From positions 1-8,634 of the forward strand of contig CAZOZX010000087.1 in the NCBI GenBank assembly GCA_964584415.1: a stretch of DNA of 8,634 nucleotides, given 5' to 3'. Source of the stretch: PHAA01 sp964584415 (GTDB lineage Bacteria > Bacillota > Syntrophomonadia > Syntrophomonadales > Syntrophomonadaceae). Position 1 is the first letter of the stretch. Every line of letters begins with the position of its first letter. Position numbers and translations under genes: made by a program. Below the pieces are notes generated by a model, which saw only the letters and a program-made list of their open reading frames with translations, was not told where the DNA came from and made no database searches. This document shows, piece after piece, positions 1 through 6,780 of this stretch.

Positions 1-18
1 AAAGGAGAGGATCTACTA

Positions 19-666
19 GTGGTCATCGTCGCGCCGTCTATTTTATCTGCTAATTTTGCCTACCTGGCGGATGAGATTCATAGGGTGGAACAAGCTGGAG
101 CCGATTGGCTGCACATAGACGTTATGGATGGCCATTTTGTACCCAATCTGACAATTGGTCCTCCGGTTGTAGCGGATTTAAACCGTGAAACCAATTTACT
201 CCTGGACGTCCATTTGATGATAGAAAAACCGGAACAGCTGATTCCGGCTTTTGTAGCCGCTGGAGCTGATTTGATTACGGTACATGCCGAAACTTGCCCC
301 CATTTGCATCGGACTTTAAGCATGATTAGGGAAGCAGGGGTTAAGGCAGGGGTGGCACTAAATCCTTCCACTCCTATCAGCATGGTAGAACATGTAATTG
401 GCGAAGTAGACCTGGTTCTGATTATGAGTGTCAATCCTGGGTTTGGGGGGCAAAAGTTCATTAAATCGGTGTTAGACAAGATTTCCAAACTAAGGTTCAT
501 GCTTGACAAAGCCGGATCTGGAGCTTATTTACAGGTCGATGGCGGCATCAATGTCGAAACTGGTCAGCAGGTTGTAAAATCAGGGGCTAATGTACTGGTA
601 GCAGGCTCTTACATATTCTCAGCTGCCGATATAAACCAGGCAGTGCAGAATTTAAAAAATATATAA
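19..666 (+). CDS. rpe: Ribulose-phosphate 3-epimerase
   Basis: This cytosolic TIM-barrel enzyme interconverts ribulose 5-phosphate and xylulose 5-phosphate in the pentose phosphate pathway. The 215-residue product has the usual family length and its hallmarks in order: APSILSAN at 5-12, HIDVMDG at 32-38, DVHLM at 63-67, MSVNPGFGGQ in the second half, and VDGGIN around 173-178. The expected metal ligands and acid/base residues are all present: H32, D34, H65 and D174. The start is GTG at 19, placed 8 bases after a strong AAAGGAGAGG ribosome site at 1-10, and it gives the conserved N-terminus directly. The stop is 20 bases before miaB, which suggests co-transcription. In many Bacillota rpe follows rsgA; the upstream gene is outside the window. 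The assignment is firm. Confidence 0.97.
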   Translation: MVIVAPSILSANFAYLADEIHRVEQAGADWLHIDVMDGHFVPNLTIGPPVVADLNRETNLLLDVHLMIEKPEQLIPAFVAAGADLITVHAETCPHLHRTLSMIREAGVKAGVALNPSTPISMVEHVIGEVDLVLIMSVNPGFGGQKFIKSVLDKISKLRFMLDKAGSGAYLQVDGGINVETGQQVVKSGANVLVAGSYIFSAADINQAVQNLKNI

Positions 667-686
667 ATAACTATCAAAGGATAAGC

Positions 687-2021
687 ATGAACAATAACCA
701 AAAATTGACCTACCATATCGAAACCTATGGCTGCCAAATGAATGTACGAGACTCGGAAATTATAGCAGGGCTTTTAGATCAACAGGGGTTTATAAAACAG
801 ACCAGGTCAGACCTGGCGGATATAATTATTTTCAATACCTGCAGCGTGCGACACTCGGCGGAAAACAAAGTTTATGGCAAACTCGGGGAATATATTAAAC
901 TCAAACGGCAAAATCCACAGACAATTGTTGCTTTTGGAGGATGCATGGCCCAACTGCCCGAGGTGGTCAAGAAGGTTGGGCGCTTGGGTGTCGATATCGT
1001 TTTCGGAACCCATAATATCCATGAACTGCCGCTTCTAATTGAAGAGTATCAGGCGGAGCATCACAGGGTGGTGAGGGTCTGGCCTCAGCATGGTGAGGTT
1101 GTCGAGAATCTTCCATCTCATCGTCAGGAAGGACTCAGCGCTTTTGTAAATATTATGTATGGCTGCAATAACTTCTGCAGTTACTGCATAGTTCCATATA
1201 CCCGCGGCCGGGAAAGAAGCCGAAAGCCTGATGATATCATCGAAGAGGCTGAAAAGCTGGCTTCAGAAGGGTTCAAGGAGGTCGCCTTTTTAGGCCAGAA
1301 TGTCAATTCATACGGTAAGGGGTTGGCGGGGGAATGTGATTTTGCTGATCTGCTGTTAATGGCAAATCAGGTAAAAAGTATAGATAGAATCCGTTTCACC
1401 ACCTCTCATCCCAAGGATATGTCCGATAAGCTCATTGAGGTAATTGGCGGAGACAACAAAATTTGCGAACATATTCATGTCCCTCTTCAGGCTGGCAGCA
1501 ACAGGATACTGCAGAGAATGAACCGCAGCTATTCCCGGGAACACTATCTGCACTTAACTTCCCGGATGCGGGAGCGTATACCCGGATTGGCCATAACCAC
1601 TGATCTGATCGTTGGATTTCCCGGTGAAACTGAGAATGATTTCTTGGATACGTTGGATACGGTCAGGCAAGTTCGGTTTGATGCTGCCTTTACATTTTTA
1701 TATTCCACCCGCAGCGGAACCAAAGCCGCAACCATGGAGGATCAGGTTCCTTTGACCGTTAAAAAGGAACGTTTGCTGCGCTTGAATGACCTTCAATATA
1801 GTATTGCAGCAGATATAAACCAGAGCTTGGAGGGAACCGTTGAAGAAGTTCTGGTGGAGGGACCGAGTAAAACCAATCCCAGCAAGTTAACCGGGCGTAC
1901 CCGAAGCAATCGTATCGTTATTTTTAAAGGCCCGGAATATTTAATCGGAAGACTAATCAATGTTAAAATAACCAGGGGTAAAACTTTTGCCCTGTTTGGC
2001 GAAACTTTGGAGACATATTAG
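687..2021 (+). CDS. miaB: tRNA-2-methylthio-N6-dimethylallyladenosine synthase (MiaB)
   Basis: This radical-SAM methylthiotransferase converts i6A to ms2i6A at position 37 of tRNAs that read UNN codons. The 444-residue protein has the three-part family layout. An N-terminal methylthiotransferase domain (about 7-125) carries cluster cysteines C16, C52 and C86. A radical-SAM domain (about 145-370) has the CxxxCxxC set C160, C164 and C167. A C-terminal TRAM RNA-binding domain spans about 375-441. The motifs YGCQMN, NTCSVR and GCNNFCSYCIVPYTRGRERS are typical of MiaB and not of RimO or MtaB. ATG 687 follows an AAAGG ribosome site at 676-680. The protein is somewhat shorter than the B. subtilis enzyme, mainly because it lacks a long N-terminal extension. 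It lies 20 bases after rpe and 16 bases before the RicA-like gene, probably in one transcript. Confidence 0.97.
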   Translation: MNNNQKLTYHIETYGCQMNVRDSEIIAGLLDQQGFIKQTRSDLADIIIFNTCSVRHSAENKVYGKLGEYIKLKRQNPQTIVAFGGCMAQLPEVVKKVGRLGVDIVFGTHNIHELPLLIEEYQAEHHRVVRVWPQHGEVVENLPSHRQEGLSAFVNIMYGCNNFCSYCIVPYTRGRERSRKPDDIIEEAEKLASEGFKEVAFLGQNVNSYGKGLAGECDFADLLLMANQVKSIDRIRFTTSHPKDMSDKLIEVIGGDNKICEHIHVPLQAGSNRILQRMNRSYSREHYLHLTSRMRERIPGLAITTDLIVGFPGETENDFLDTLDTVRQVRFDAAFTFLYSTRSGTKAATMEDQVPLTVKKERLLRLNDLQYSIAADINQSLEGTVEEVLVEGPSKTNPSKLTGRTRSNRIVIFKGPEYLIGRLINVKITRGKTFALFGETLETY

Positions 2022-2026
2022 AGTAT

Positions 2027-2032
2027 GGAGGG
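2027..2032 (+). promoter_or_regulatory. Ribosome binding site fixing the GTG start of the RicA-like gene
   Basis: GGAGGG lies 5 bases before GTG 2038. An in-frame ATG at 1987 lies inside the end of miaB, has no such site, and would add 17 residues unlike the family, so GTG 2038 is the better start. Confidence 0.8.
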
Positions 2033-2037
2033 ATACC

Positions 2038-2421
2038 GTGTCCACTGAAAGCATTATTAAAAAAGCAATGGAATTAGGCAGTGCTATTGCACTCTCAGAG
2101 CAAGTCTTTACGCTCAAAGATGCCCAAACCCGAGTAATGGAGGATCCTGAGACATCATCTTTATTGGGTAATTTCCAGGAACTTCGATCCCAAATGGAGA
2201 ACAAGATGCAGGATGGCCTGCAAATCGTTCCAGCCGAAGAAGAAAAACTGGAATCATTACAGCAGCAGCTTAATGAGCTCCCATTGATCAAGGAATTAAT
2301 CGAAGCACAGGGGCACTACAACAATCTTATGGAAAGCGTCTTTTTTGTGATTAACCAGGCGGTATCCGGTGAAGAATGCGGCGCTGATTGCAGCGCTTGC
2401 GGCGGAAGCTGTGCTCATTAG
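2038..2421 (+). CDS. ricA: YlbF/YmcA-family protein, RicA-like, with a cysteine tail
   Basis: The 127-residue, mostly helical, charged protein belongs to the YlbF/YmcA family. Its position directly after miaB matches ymcA (ricA) of B. subtilis. There RicA acts with RicF and RicT in a soluble Fe-S-containing complex that affects RNase Y-dependent mRNA processing, competence, sporulation and biofilm formation. The sequence shows an N-terminal helix with IIKKAMELG, a central coiled-coil-like stretch rich in Glu and Gln (about 35-85), and a tail with C114, C118, C121 and C125 (CxxxCxxCxxxC) ending in His127. The tail suits metal or Fe-S binding, as described for the B. subtilis complex. The other two subunits are not in this window. 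The family is clear. The choice of RicA over RicF rests mainly on gene order. Confidence 0.85.
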   Translation: MSTESIIKKAMELGSAIALSEQVFTLKDAQTRVMEDPETSSLLGNFQELRSQMENKMQDGLQIVPAEEEKLESLQQQLNELPLIKELIEAQGHYNNLMESVFFVINQAVSGEECGADCSACGGSCAH

Positions 2422-2454
2422 TCAGATTGAATAAGGTTTAGTTTAATACTTGCC

Positions 2455-2483
2455 TTGACTCAGAAATACGTCCGGTACATTAT
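2455..2483 (+). promoter_or_regulatory. Candidate sigma-A-type promoter for mutS
   Basis: TTGACT (2455-2460) is separated by 17 bases from CATTAT (2478-2483), within an AT-rich patch (TACATTATATG) in the only sizeable intergenic region. The -35 box matches consensus at five of six positions and the -10 box at four of six. A start near 2490 would give a leader of about 155 bases before mutS. This is read by eye only, and an offset -10 box (TACATT or ATTATA) is possible. Confidence 0.42.
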
Positions 2484-2526
2484 ATGCATTCTGTCTAATT
2501 CCACAGATGGCAGCTTGACTAAATGA

Positions 2527-2573
2527 AGCCCGTAATGGCAGCGTACTTTTGTACGTCTATCGCGGGCTATTTT
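2527..2573 (+). terminator. Long stem-loop with short T-run: terminator or mutS leader attenuator
   Basis: AGCCCG (2527-2532) pairs with CGGGCT (2563-2568). Inside it, GCGTAC (2541-2546) pairs with GTACGT (2551-2556) around a TTTT loop, with ATGG/CTAT partly pairing in between and a two-base CA bulge. ATTTT (2569-2573) follows directly. It could end the rpe-miaB-ricA transcript. Because it lies downstream of the candidate promoter at 2455, it could instead be an attenuator or a structured 5' leader of mutS. The T-run is short, so termination strength is uncertain. Confidence 0.45.
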
Positions 2574-2630
2574 AATAAAAACATCGGGCCGATCAGTTTG
2601 AGACCATTTCCTTACTATACCGTCAGGATT

Positions 2631-2636
2631 AGGAGG
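2631..2636 (+). promoter_or_regulatory. Ribosome binding site fixing the GTG start of mutS
   Basis: AGGAGG lies 9 bases before GTG 2646. It supports this start over the in-frame ATG at 2523, which has no clear ribosome site and lies beside the leader stem-loop. Confidence 0.82.
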
Positions 2637-2645
2637 GACCGTTCA

Positions 2646-5216
2646 GTGGCTGTCTATACCCCTATGATTGAACAATATCTGAAGATAAAACAGGAATACC
2701 CGGAAGAAATCTTACTTTTTAGGCTGGGTGATTTTTATGAGATGTTTTTTAACGATGCTCAGATTGCATCCCGGGAACTTGATATAGTACTGACTTCCAG
2801 GGATGGGGGTAAACAGCAAAAGATCCCTATGTGCGGAGTTCCTCATCATGCGGTCAACAATTATATTGCCAGATTGGTCGGCAAGGGTCACAAGGTAGCT
2901 ATATGCGATCAGGTAGAGAATCCCAAACAGTCAATCGGTATCGTAAAAAGAGAGGTAACCAAAGTAATAACCCCCGGTACAATCATTGATGATATGATGC
3001 TGGATGAAGCCAAACATAATTACCTGACTGCAATCGTAGATGAGGAACAGACTATCGGGTTAGCCACCGTTGATATATCCACCGGGACCTTTTTGGTAAC
3101 CGAGTTCACTGGACCAGAACGTTATATGGATATGGAGACTGAACTGCAGCGCTTATCCCCAGCCGAATGTTTGCTGCCGGCTGGCAGCACGTTGGATAGC
3201 TTATGGCCGGAAAGCTTTAGCGAAACCTTTTTATTGACCAGGATCAATGATAATATACCTCGATTAGAGGAGGCACACCGAAATCTATTGCAGCATTTCG
3301 GGATTTTGTCCCTGGAAGGCTATGGGCTTGAAGGCTACACTGCCGCCTTACAAGCAGCATCGGTAATATTGGATTTTTTAAAACGCACTCAAAAAAACCA
3401 ATTGAGCCAACTCTGTTCCATTAATGCGTACGAAAACAATGTATTCATGGAGCTGGATTCCTTTTCTCAGCGTAACCTTGAACTTACTGCTAATCTTCGC
3501 GACCATAAAAAAGAGGGCAGCCTACTGGGAACTCTGGATTATTGCTGTACGTCGATGGGCAAGAGAACCCTGAGATCATGGTTGGAACAGCCTCTCAAAG
3601 AGATAGAAGCAATTAATCTGCGTCTGGAGGCGGTTGAGGAATTCAAAGTAGACCTACAAATCAGGCTGGATTGCCATAAGATCCTGCAGAAAATAAATGA
3701 CTTAGAACGACTGGTTGGTAAACTAGGCAGCCGAGCAGTTCTTCCCCGCGATTTACAGGCTTTGAAAACCTCACTTGAGGTTGTGCCCATTCTCAAAACC
3801 AAATTGGCGGCGGCGGGAAGCAAATATTTGCAAGCTCTATCCCTCATGGACCCGTTAAACGATATGCTCGTCCTTATCAATGCCGCTATTAATGAAGATG
3901 TTCCGCCGGGAATAAAGGAAGGCGGGATTATCAAGTCTGGATTCAGTCCAGAAGTAGATGAACTAAGAAGTCTATCTTCCGAAGGTAAAAACTGGCTTTT
4001 GGACTTTGAAAATCGAGAACGGGAACGAACCATGATTCGCTCACTTAAAGTAGGTTACAACCGTGTTTTTGGTTATTATATTGAAGTCAGCAAGGCTAAT
4101 CTGGGTTCAGTGCCGCCTGATTACTATCGCAAACAGACGCTGGTCAATGCCGAGCGTTTTGTCAGCCAGGAACTTAAAGATCATGAGGAAAAAATTATCG
4201 GGGCGCGGGAGCGCTTATATGAACTTGAGTACGAGCTTTTTCTTGATATATGCGGACGGCTGCTGCCTTTCATTGCCGGCCTGCAAAAAACCGCAGCGGC
4301 TATTGCTCAAACCGACGTATTATTATCATTGGCTCAAACAGCTTATCTGAACGATTATGTACGCCCGTTTCTGACTGACGATGGGAGAATAGATATACGA
4401 GCCGGACGGCATCCGGTGGTGGAAAAATCTCTTGTCAACACCCGTTTTGTGCCCAATGATGTAGTAATAGACTCTGATAAAGCGCGGTTTGCTATTATTA
4501 CCGGGCCAAACATGGGAGGGAAAAGCACCTATTTGCGTCAAACCGCCTTACTGGTAATAATGGCGCAGATGGGTAGTTTTGTGCCGGCTGATGCTGCTCA
4601 TATCGGGATTGTAGACCGTATATTCACCCGGGTGGGAGCATCCGATGATCTAACCGCCGGAAGAAGCACCTTTATGGTTGAAATGCTGGAATTAGCACGG
4701 ATTGTAAACAAAGCCAGCCGGGACAGCTTGATAATCCTGGATGAAATCGGGCGTGGCACCAGCACCTATGATGGTCTGAGTATTGCCCAGGCTGCCAGTG
4801 AATATATCCACGATCAAATCGAGGCTAAAACCCTTTTTGCTACCCACTACCACGAATTGACCAGCCTGGCCGACAGCCATCCCGGTGTTTTCAATCTGTC
4901 GGTATCAGTACTGGAGTCGGGTGAATCGGTTACATTTCTAAAGAAGGTACTGCCGGGCCGAGCTGACAAGAGTTACGGTATTCATGTCGCTAAACTAGCC
5001 GGCATTCCCGCTAGAATTGTCAGCCGGGCTTATGAGATATTATATGGTTTAGAGAGAGAACGCAGCTATAATCCCGCCTTGGTAATGGAGCAAATGACTC
5101 TTTTCGGTTCCGAAAAGAGTCCGATTCTGGATGAATTGGAATCACTTAAGATCGATGACTTGACTCCCCGGGAAGCATTAACACTCCTTTATCGCTGGAG
5201 GGACCAGCTTAGTTAG
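2646..5216 (+). CDS. mutS: DNA mismatch repair protein MutS
   Basis: MutS binds mismatches and small loops in DNA as a clamp-like dimer, then uses ATP to form a sliding clamp that recruits MutL. From GTG 2646 the protein is 856 residues, the normal MutS1 length. The N-terminus reads TPMIEQYLKIK, as expected, followed by the mismatch-reading Phe-x-Glu motif at F30-Y31-E32 (GDFYEMF). The connector, lever and clamp domains follow. The C-terminal ATPase has Walker A GPNMGGKST at 620-628, Walker B ILDEIGRGTST with D699 and E700, and the ATHYHEL motif. QMTLF at 816-820 fits the beta-clamp-binding consensus, and the last residues resemble the C-terminal dimerisation segment. Reading from the upstream ATG at 2523 would add 41 residues unlike any MutS N-terminus. 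The gene is followed after 23 bases by the hydantoinase-like gene, so the transcript probably continues. Confidence 0.97.
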   Translation: MAVYTPMIEQYLKIKQEYPEEILLFRLGDFYEMFFNDAQIASRELDIVLTSRDGGKQQKIPMCGVPHHAVNNYIARLVGKGHKVAICDQVENPKQSIGIVKREVTKVITPGTIIDDMMLDEAKHNYLTAIVDEEQTIGLATVDISTGTFLVTEFTGPERYMDMETELQRLSPAECLLPAGSTLDSLWPESFSETFLLTRINDNIPRLEEAHRNLLQHFGILSLEGYGLEGYTAALQAASVILDFLKRTQKNQLSQLCSINAYENNVFMELDSFSQRNLELTANLRDHKKEGSLLGTLDYCCTSMGKRTLRSWLEQPLKEIEAINLRLEAVEEFKVDLQIRLDCHKILQKINDLERLVGKLGSRAVLPRDLQALKTSLEVVPILKTKLAAAGSKYLQALSLMDPLNDMLVLINAAINEDVPPGIKEGGIIKSGFSPEVDELRSLSSEGKNWLLDFENRERERTMIRSLKVGYNRVFGYYIEVSKANLGSVPPDYYRKQTLVNAERFVSQELKDHEEKIIGARERLYELEYELFLDICGRLLPFIAGLQKTAAAIAQTDVLLSLAQTAYLNDYVRPFLTDDGRIDIRAGRHPVVEKSLVNTRFVPNDVVIDSDKARFAIITGPNMGGKSTYLRQTALLVIMAQMGSFVPADAAHIGIVDRIFTRVGASDDLTAGRSTFMVEMLELARIVNKASRDSLIILDEIGRGTSTYDGLSIAQAASEYIHDQIEAKTLFATHYHELTSLADSHPGVFNLSVSVLESGESVTFLKKVLPGRADKSYGIHVAKLAGIPARIVSRAYEILYGLERERSYNPALVMEQMTLFGSEKSPILDELESLKIDDLTPREALTLLYRWRDQLS

Positions 5217-5239
5217 GAATCAGACAGGGAGGTGCAAAA

Positions 5240-6680
5240 ATGTTGATTGGTATTGATGTGGGAGGGACATTTACCGACGGTGTACTTCTAAATGGAAGTA
5301 ACATCTTATCTACAGTCAAACACCCAACCGATAACAGTGACCTGAAAGGCACCATTTTGAAGGTGCTGGATAGCTTATTGGCAGAAGGGGATCAAAACTC
5401 GGTGGCCCGGATTGTTCTCAGCACAACCATGGTCACCAATATGCTGGCAACGGGTAGAGTCCCGGCTACGGCCTTACTTCTGATACCTGGCCCCGGTTTG
5501 CCCCTGGACGTCTATAACATATTTGCGGAAACTCATTTTCTGAAAGGCAGTGTAGATTTTCGAGGCAGGATCACCGAGCCAATCGATCCTTCTGAAGTTG
5601 AAAAGGCTCTAAAAGGGATCGTTGGTAAGGGTATCAGTAAAATAGCCATCGTGGCAAAATTTTCTAATCGCAACAGTCAACTGGAGCAACAGGTAGCTCA
5701 AATCGTTAAGACAAAGTATCCCGATCTTGAATTCGCTCTGGGCAGCGAGGTTGCCGGTCAGCTTAATTTTAGAAGGAGATTGGTTACTACCTATTTTTCC
5801 GTAATGACCAAGGCTGTGTGGGACGGTTTTGTCAGAGAAATAGTAGAAGCATTGCGAGCGCGGGGGATCCAAGCGGAGGTGGATGTACTGAAAGCAGATG
5901 GCGGAACCATGCCTCTAAACTTATCCAAAGCTAATCCTTGTGAGACGGTATTTTCTGGGCCGGCGGCCAGTACCATGGGAGCAGTGGCCCTCACATCTGA
6001 AGCCCGCAACTCAGTCATTATAGACATCGGAGGCACTACTTCGGATATATCTCTCTTAATAGATGGACAGCCCTTGTATGCTTCAAAGGGAGCCAAGATT
6101 CAAGGACATTTCACTCACATTAAAGCGTTTTCGGTTTGTTCCATCCCTTTGGGTGGTGACAGCCCGATTACTGTAAATGACGGGACTATCACAGTTGAGA
6201 TGACGCGAAGGGGAAGCGCCGCTTGTTTTGGCGGCCCCGAACCTACGGTTACCGATATTTTCAATCACCTCTATGATCTAAAAATTAGTGATTGGCAAAG
6301 GTCAACTGCTATGCTGGTGACTTTATCCAATAACTCAGGATTGAACATAGATACACTATGCAATTACGTAGAACAGGTTGTGATCAACCGACTTGAAGAG
6401 ACCATCCTAGAGATGATGCAGGAGTGGGAAAACGAGCCAGCTTATCGGGTCTGGGAGGTAATCCACGGACGCAAATTCGTTGTCCAGGAGATCATAGGAA
6501 TTGGAGCTGCATCCCTGGCCATAGTTCCGGTTTTGGCGCGAAAAATGGGTGTATCTTCAATCGTTCCGGAATACGCTCCGGTAGCCAACGCCTTGGGGGC
6601 GTGCGTAGCCAGACCAACCCTGGCTCTGAAAATCCATATAGATACCCAGAACGGTTACTGGGTTTTGGACCAGGAAGGCA
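5240..6680 (+). CDS. Hydantoinase/oxoprolinase-family protein (HyuA-like), 3' end lost in gap
   Basis: This is the ATP-binding subunit type found in N-methylhydantoinases, 5-oxoprolinases and the acetone carboxylase beta subunit. About 480 codons are visible. The N-terminal domain opens with GIDVGGTFTDG (4-14), a phosphate-binding loop of the ASKHA fold. The Hydantoinase_A domain includes LKADGGTMPL, the FSGPAAS segment and a second nucleotide loop, DIGGTTSDI, from D262. IPLGGDSPI follows. The start is ATG 5240 with a strong AGGGAGGTG site at 5226-5234. The reading frame is still open when it meets the N block at 6681, so the C-terminus is unknown; anything read across the gap is artificial. 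No HyuB-like partner gene is visible, so the substrate cannot be named. It lies 23 bases after mutS, and the two are probably co-transcribed. Confidence 0.88.
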
Positions 6681-6780
6681 NNNNNNNNNNNNNNNNNNNN
6701 NNNNNNNNNNNNNNNNNNNNNNNNNNNNNNNNNNNNNNNNNNNNNNNNNNNNNNNNNNNNNNNNNNNNNNNNNNNNNNNN
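6681..6780. other. Assembly gap (100 N)
   Basis: The block is exactly 100 N, the conventional placeholder for a gap of unknown length. It hides the 3' end of the hydantoinase-like gene, the 5' end of the deacetylase gene, and whatever lies between. From the parts missing in both proteins, the true gap is probably longer than 100 bases; this is inference. Confidence 0.95.

Noticed and set aside
1987..2037. In-frame ATG at 1987 as start of the RicA-like gene
   Set aside because: It lies inside the end of miaB without a ribosome site; GTG 2038 has GGAGGG at the right distance.
2381..2396. Hairpin GCGCTG-ATTG-CAGCGC near the end of the RicA-like gene
   Set aside because: It is inside the coding sequence for the cysteine tail and no T-run follows, so it is not a terminator; probably a product of the GC-rich Cys/Ala/Gly codons.
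2454..2542. Short direct repeats CTTGACT (2454, 2514) and ATGGCAGC (2507, 2535) in the mutS leader
   Set aside because: Each is only 7-8 bases with two copies. The second TTGACT has no -10 box at suitable spacing. This is too weak to call an operator or repeat element.
2583..2593. Small palindrome ATCGG-G-CCGAT before mutS
   Set aside because: Eleven bases with a one-base centre could be chance. It is mentioned only because part of it could compete with the leader hairpin.
2523..2645. In-frame ATG at 2523 giving a 41-residue N-terminal extension of MutS
   Set aside because: It has no clear ribosome site, overlaps the leader stem-loop, and the extra residues do not resemble MutS. GTG 2646 has AGGAGG upstream and the expected N-terminus.
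3539..4033. Long minus-strand open frames inside mutS and elsewhere
   Set aside because: They lie wholly opposite well-supported genes, lack recognisable motifs and ribosome sites, and are antisense shadows.
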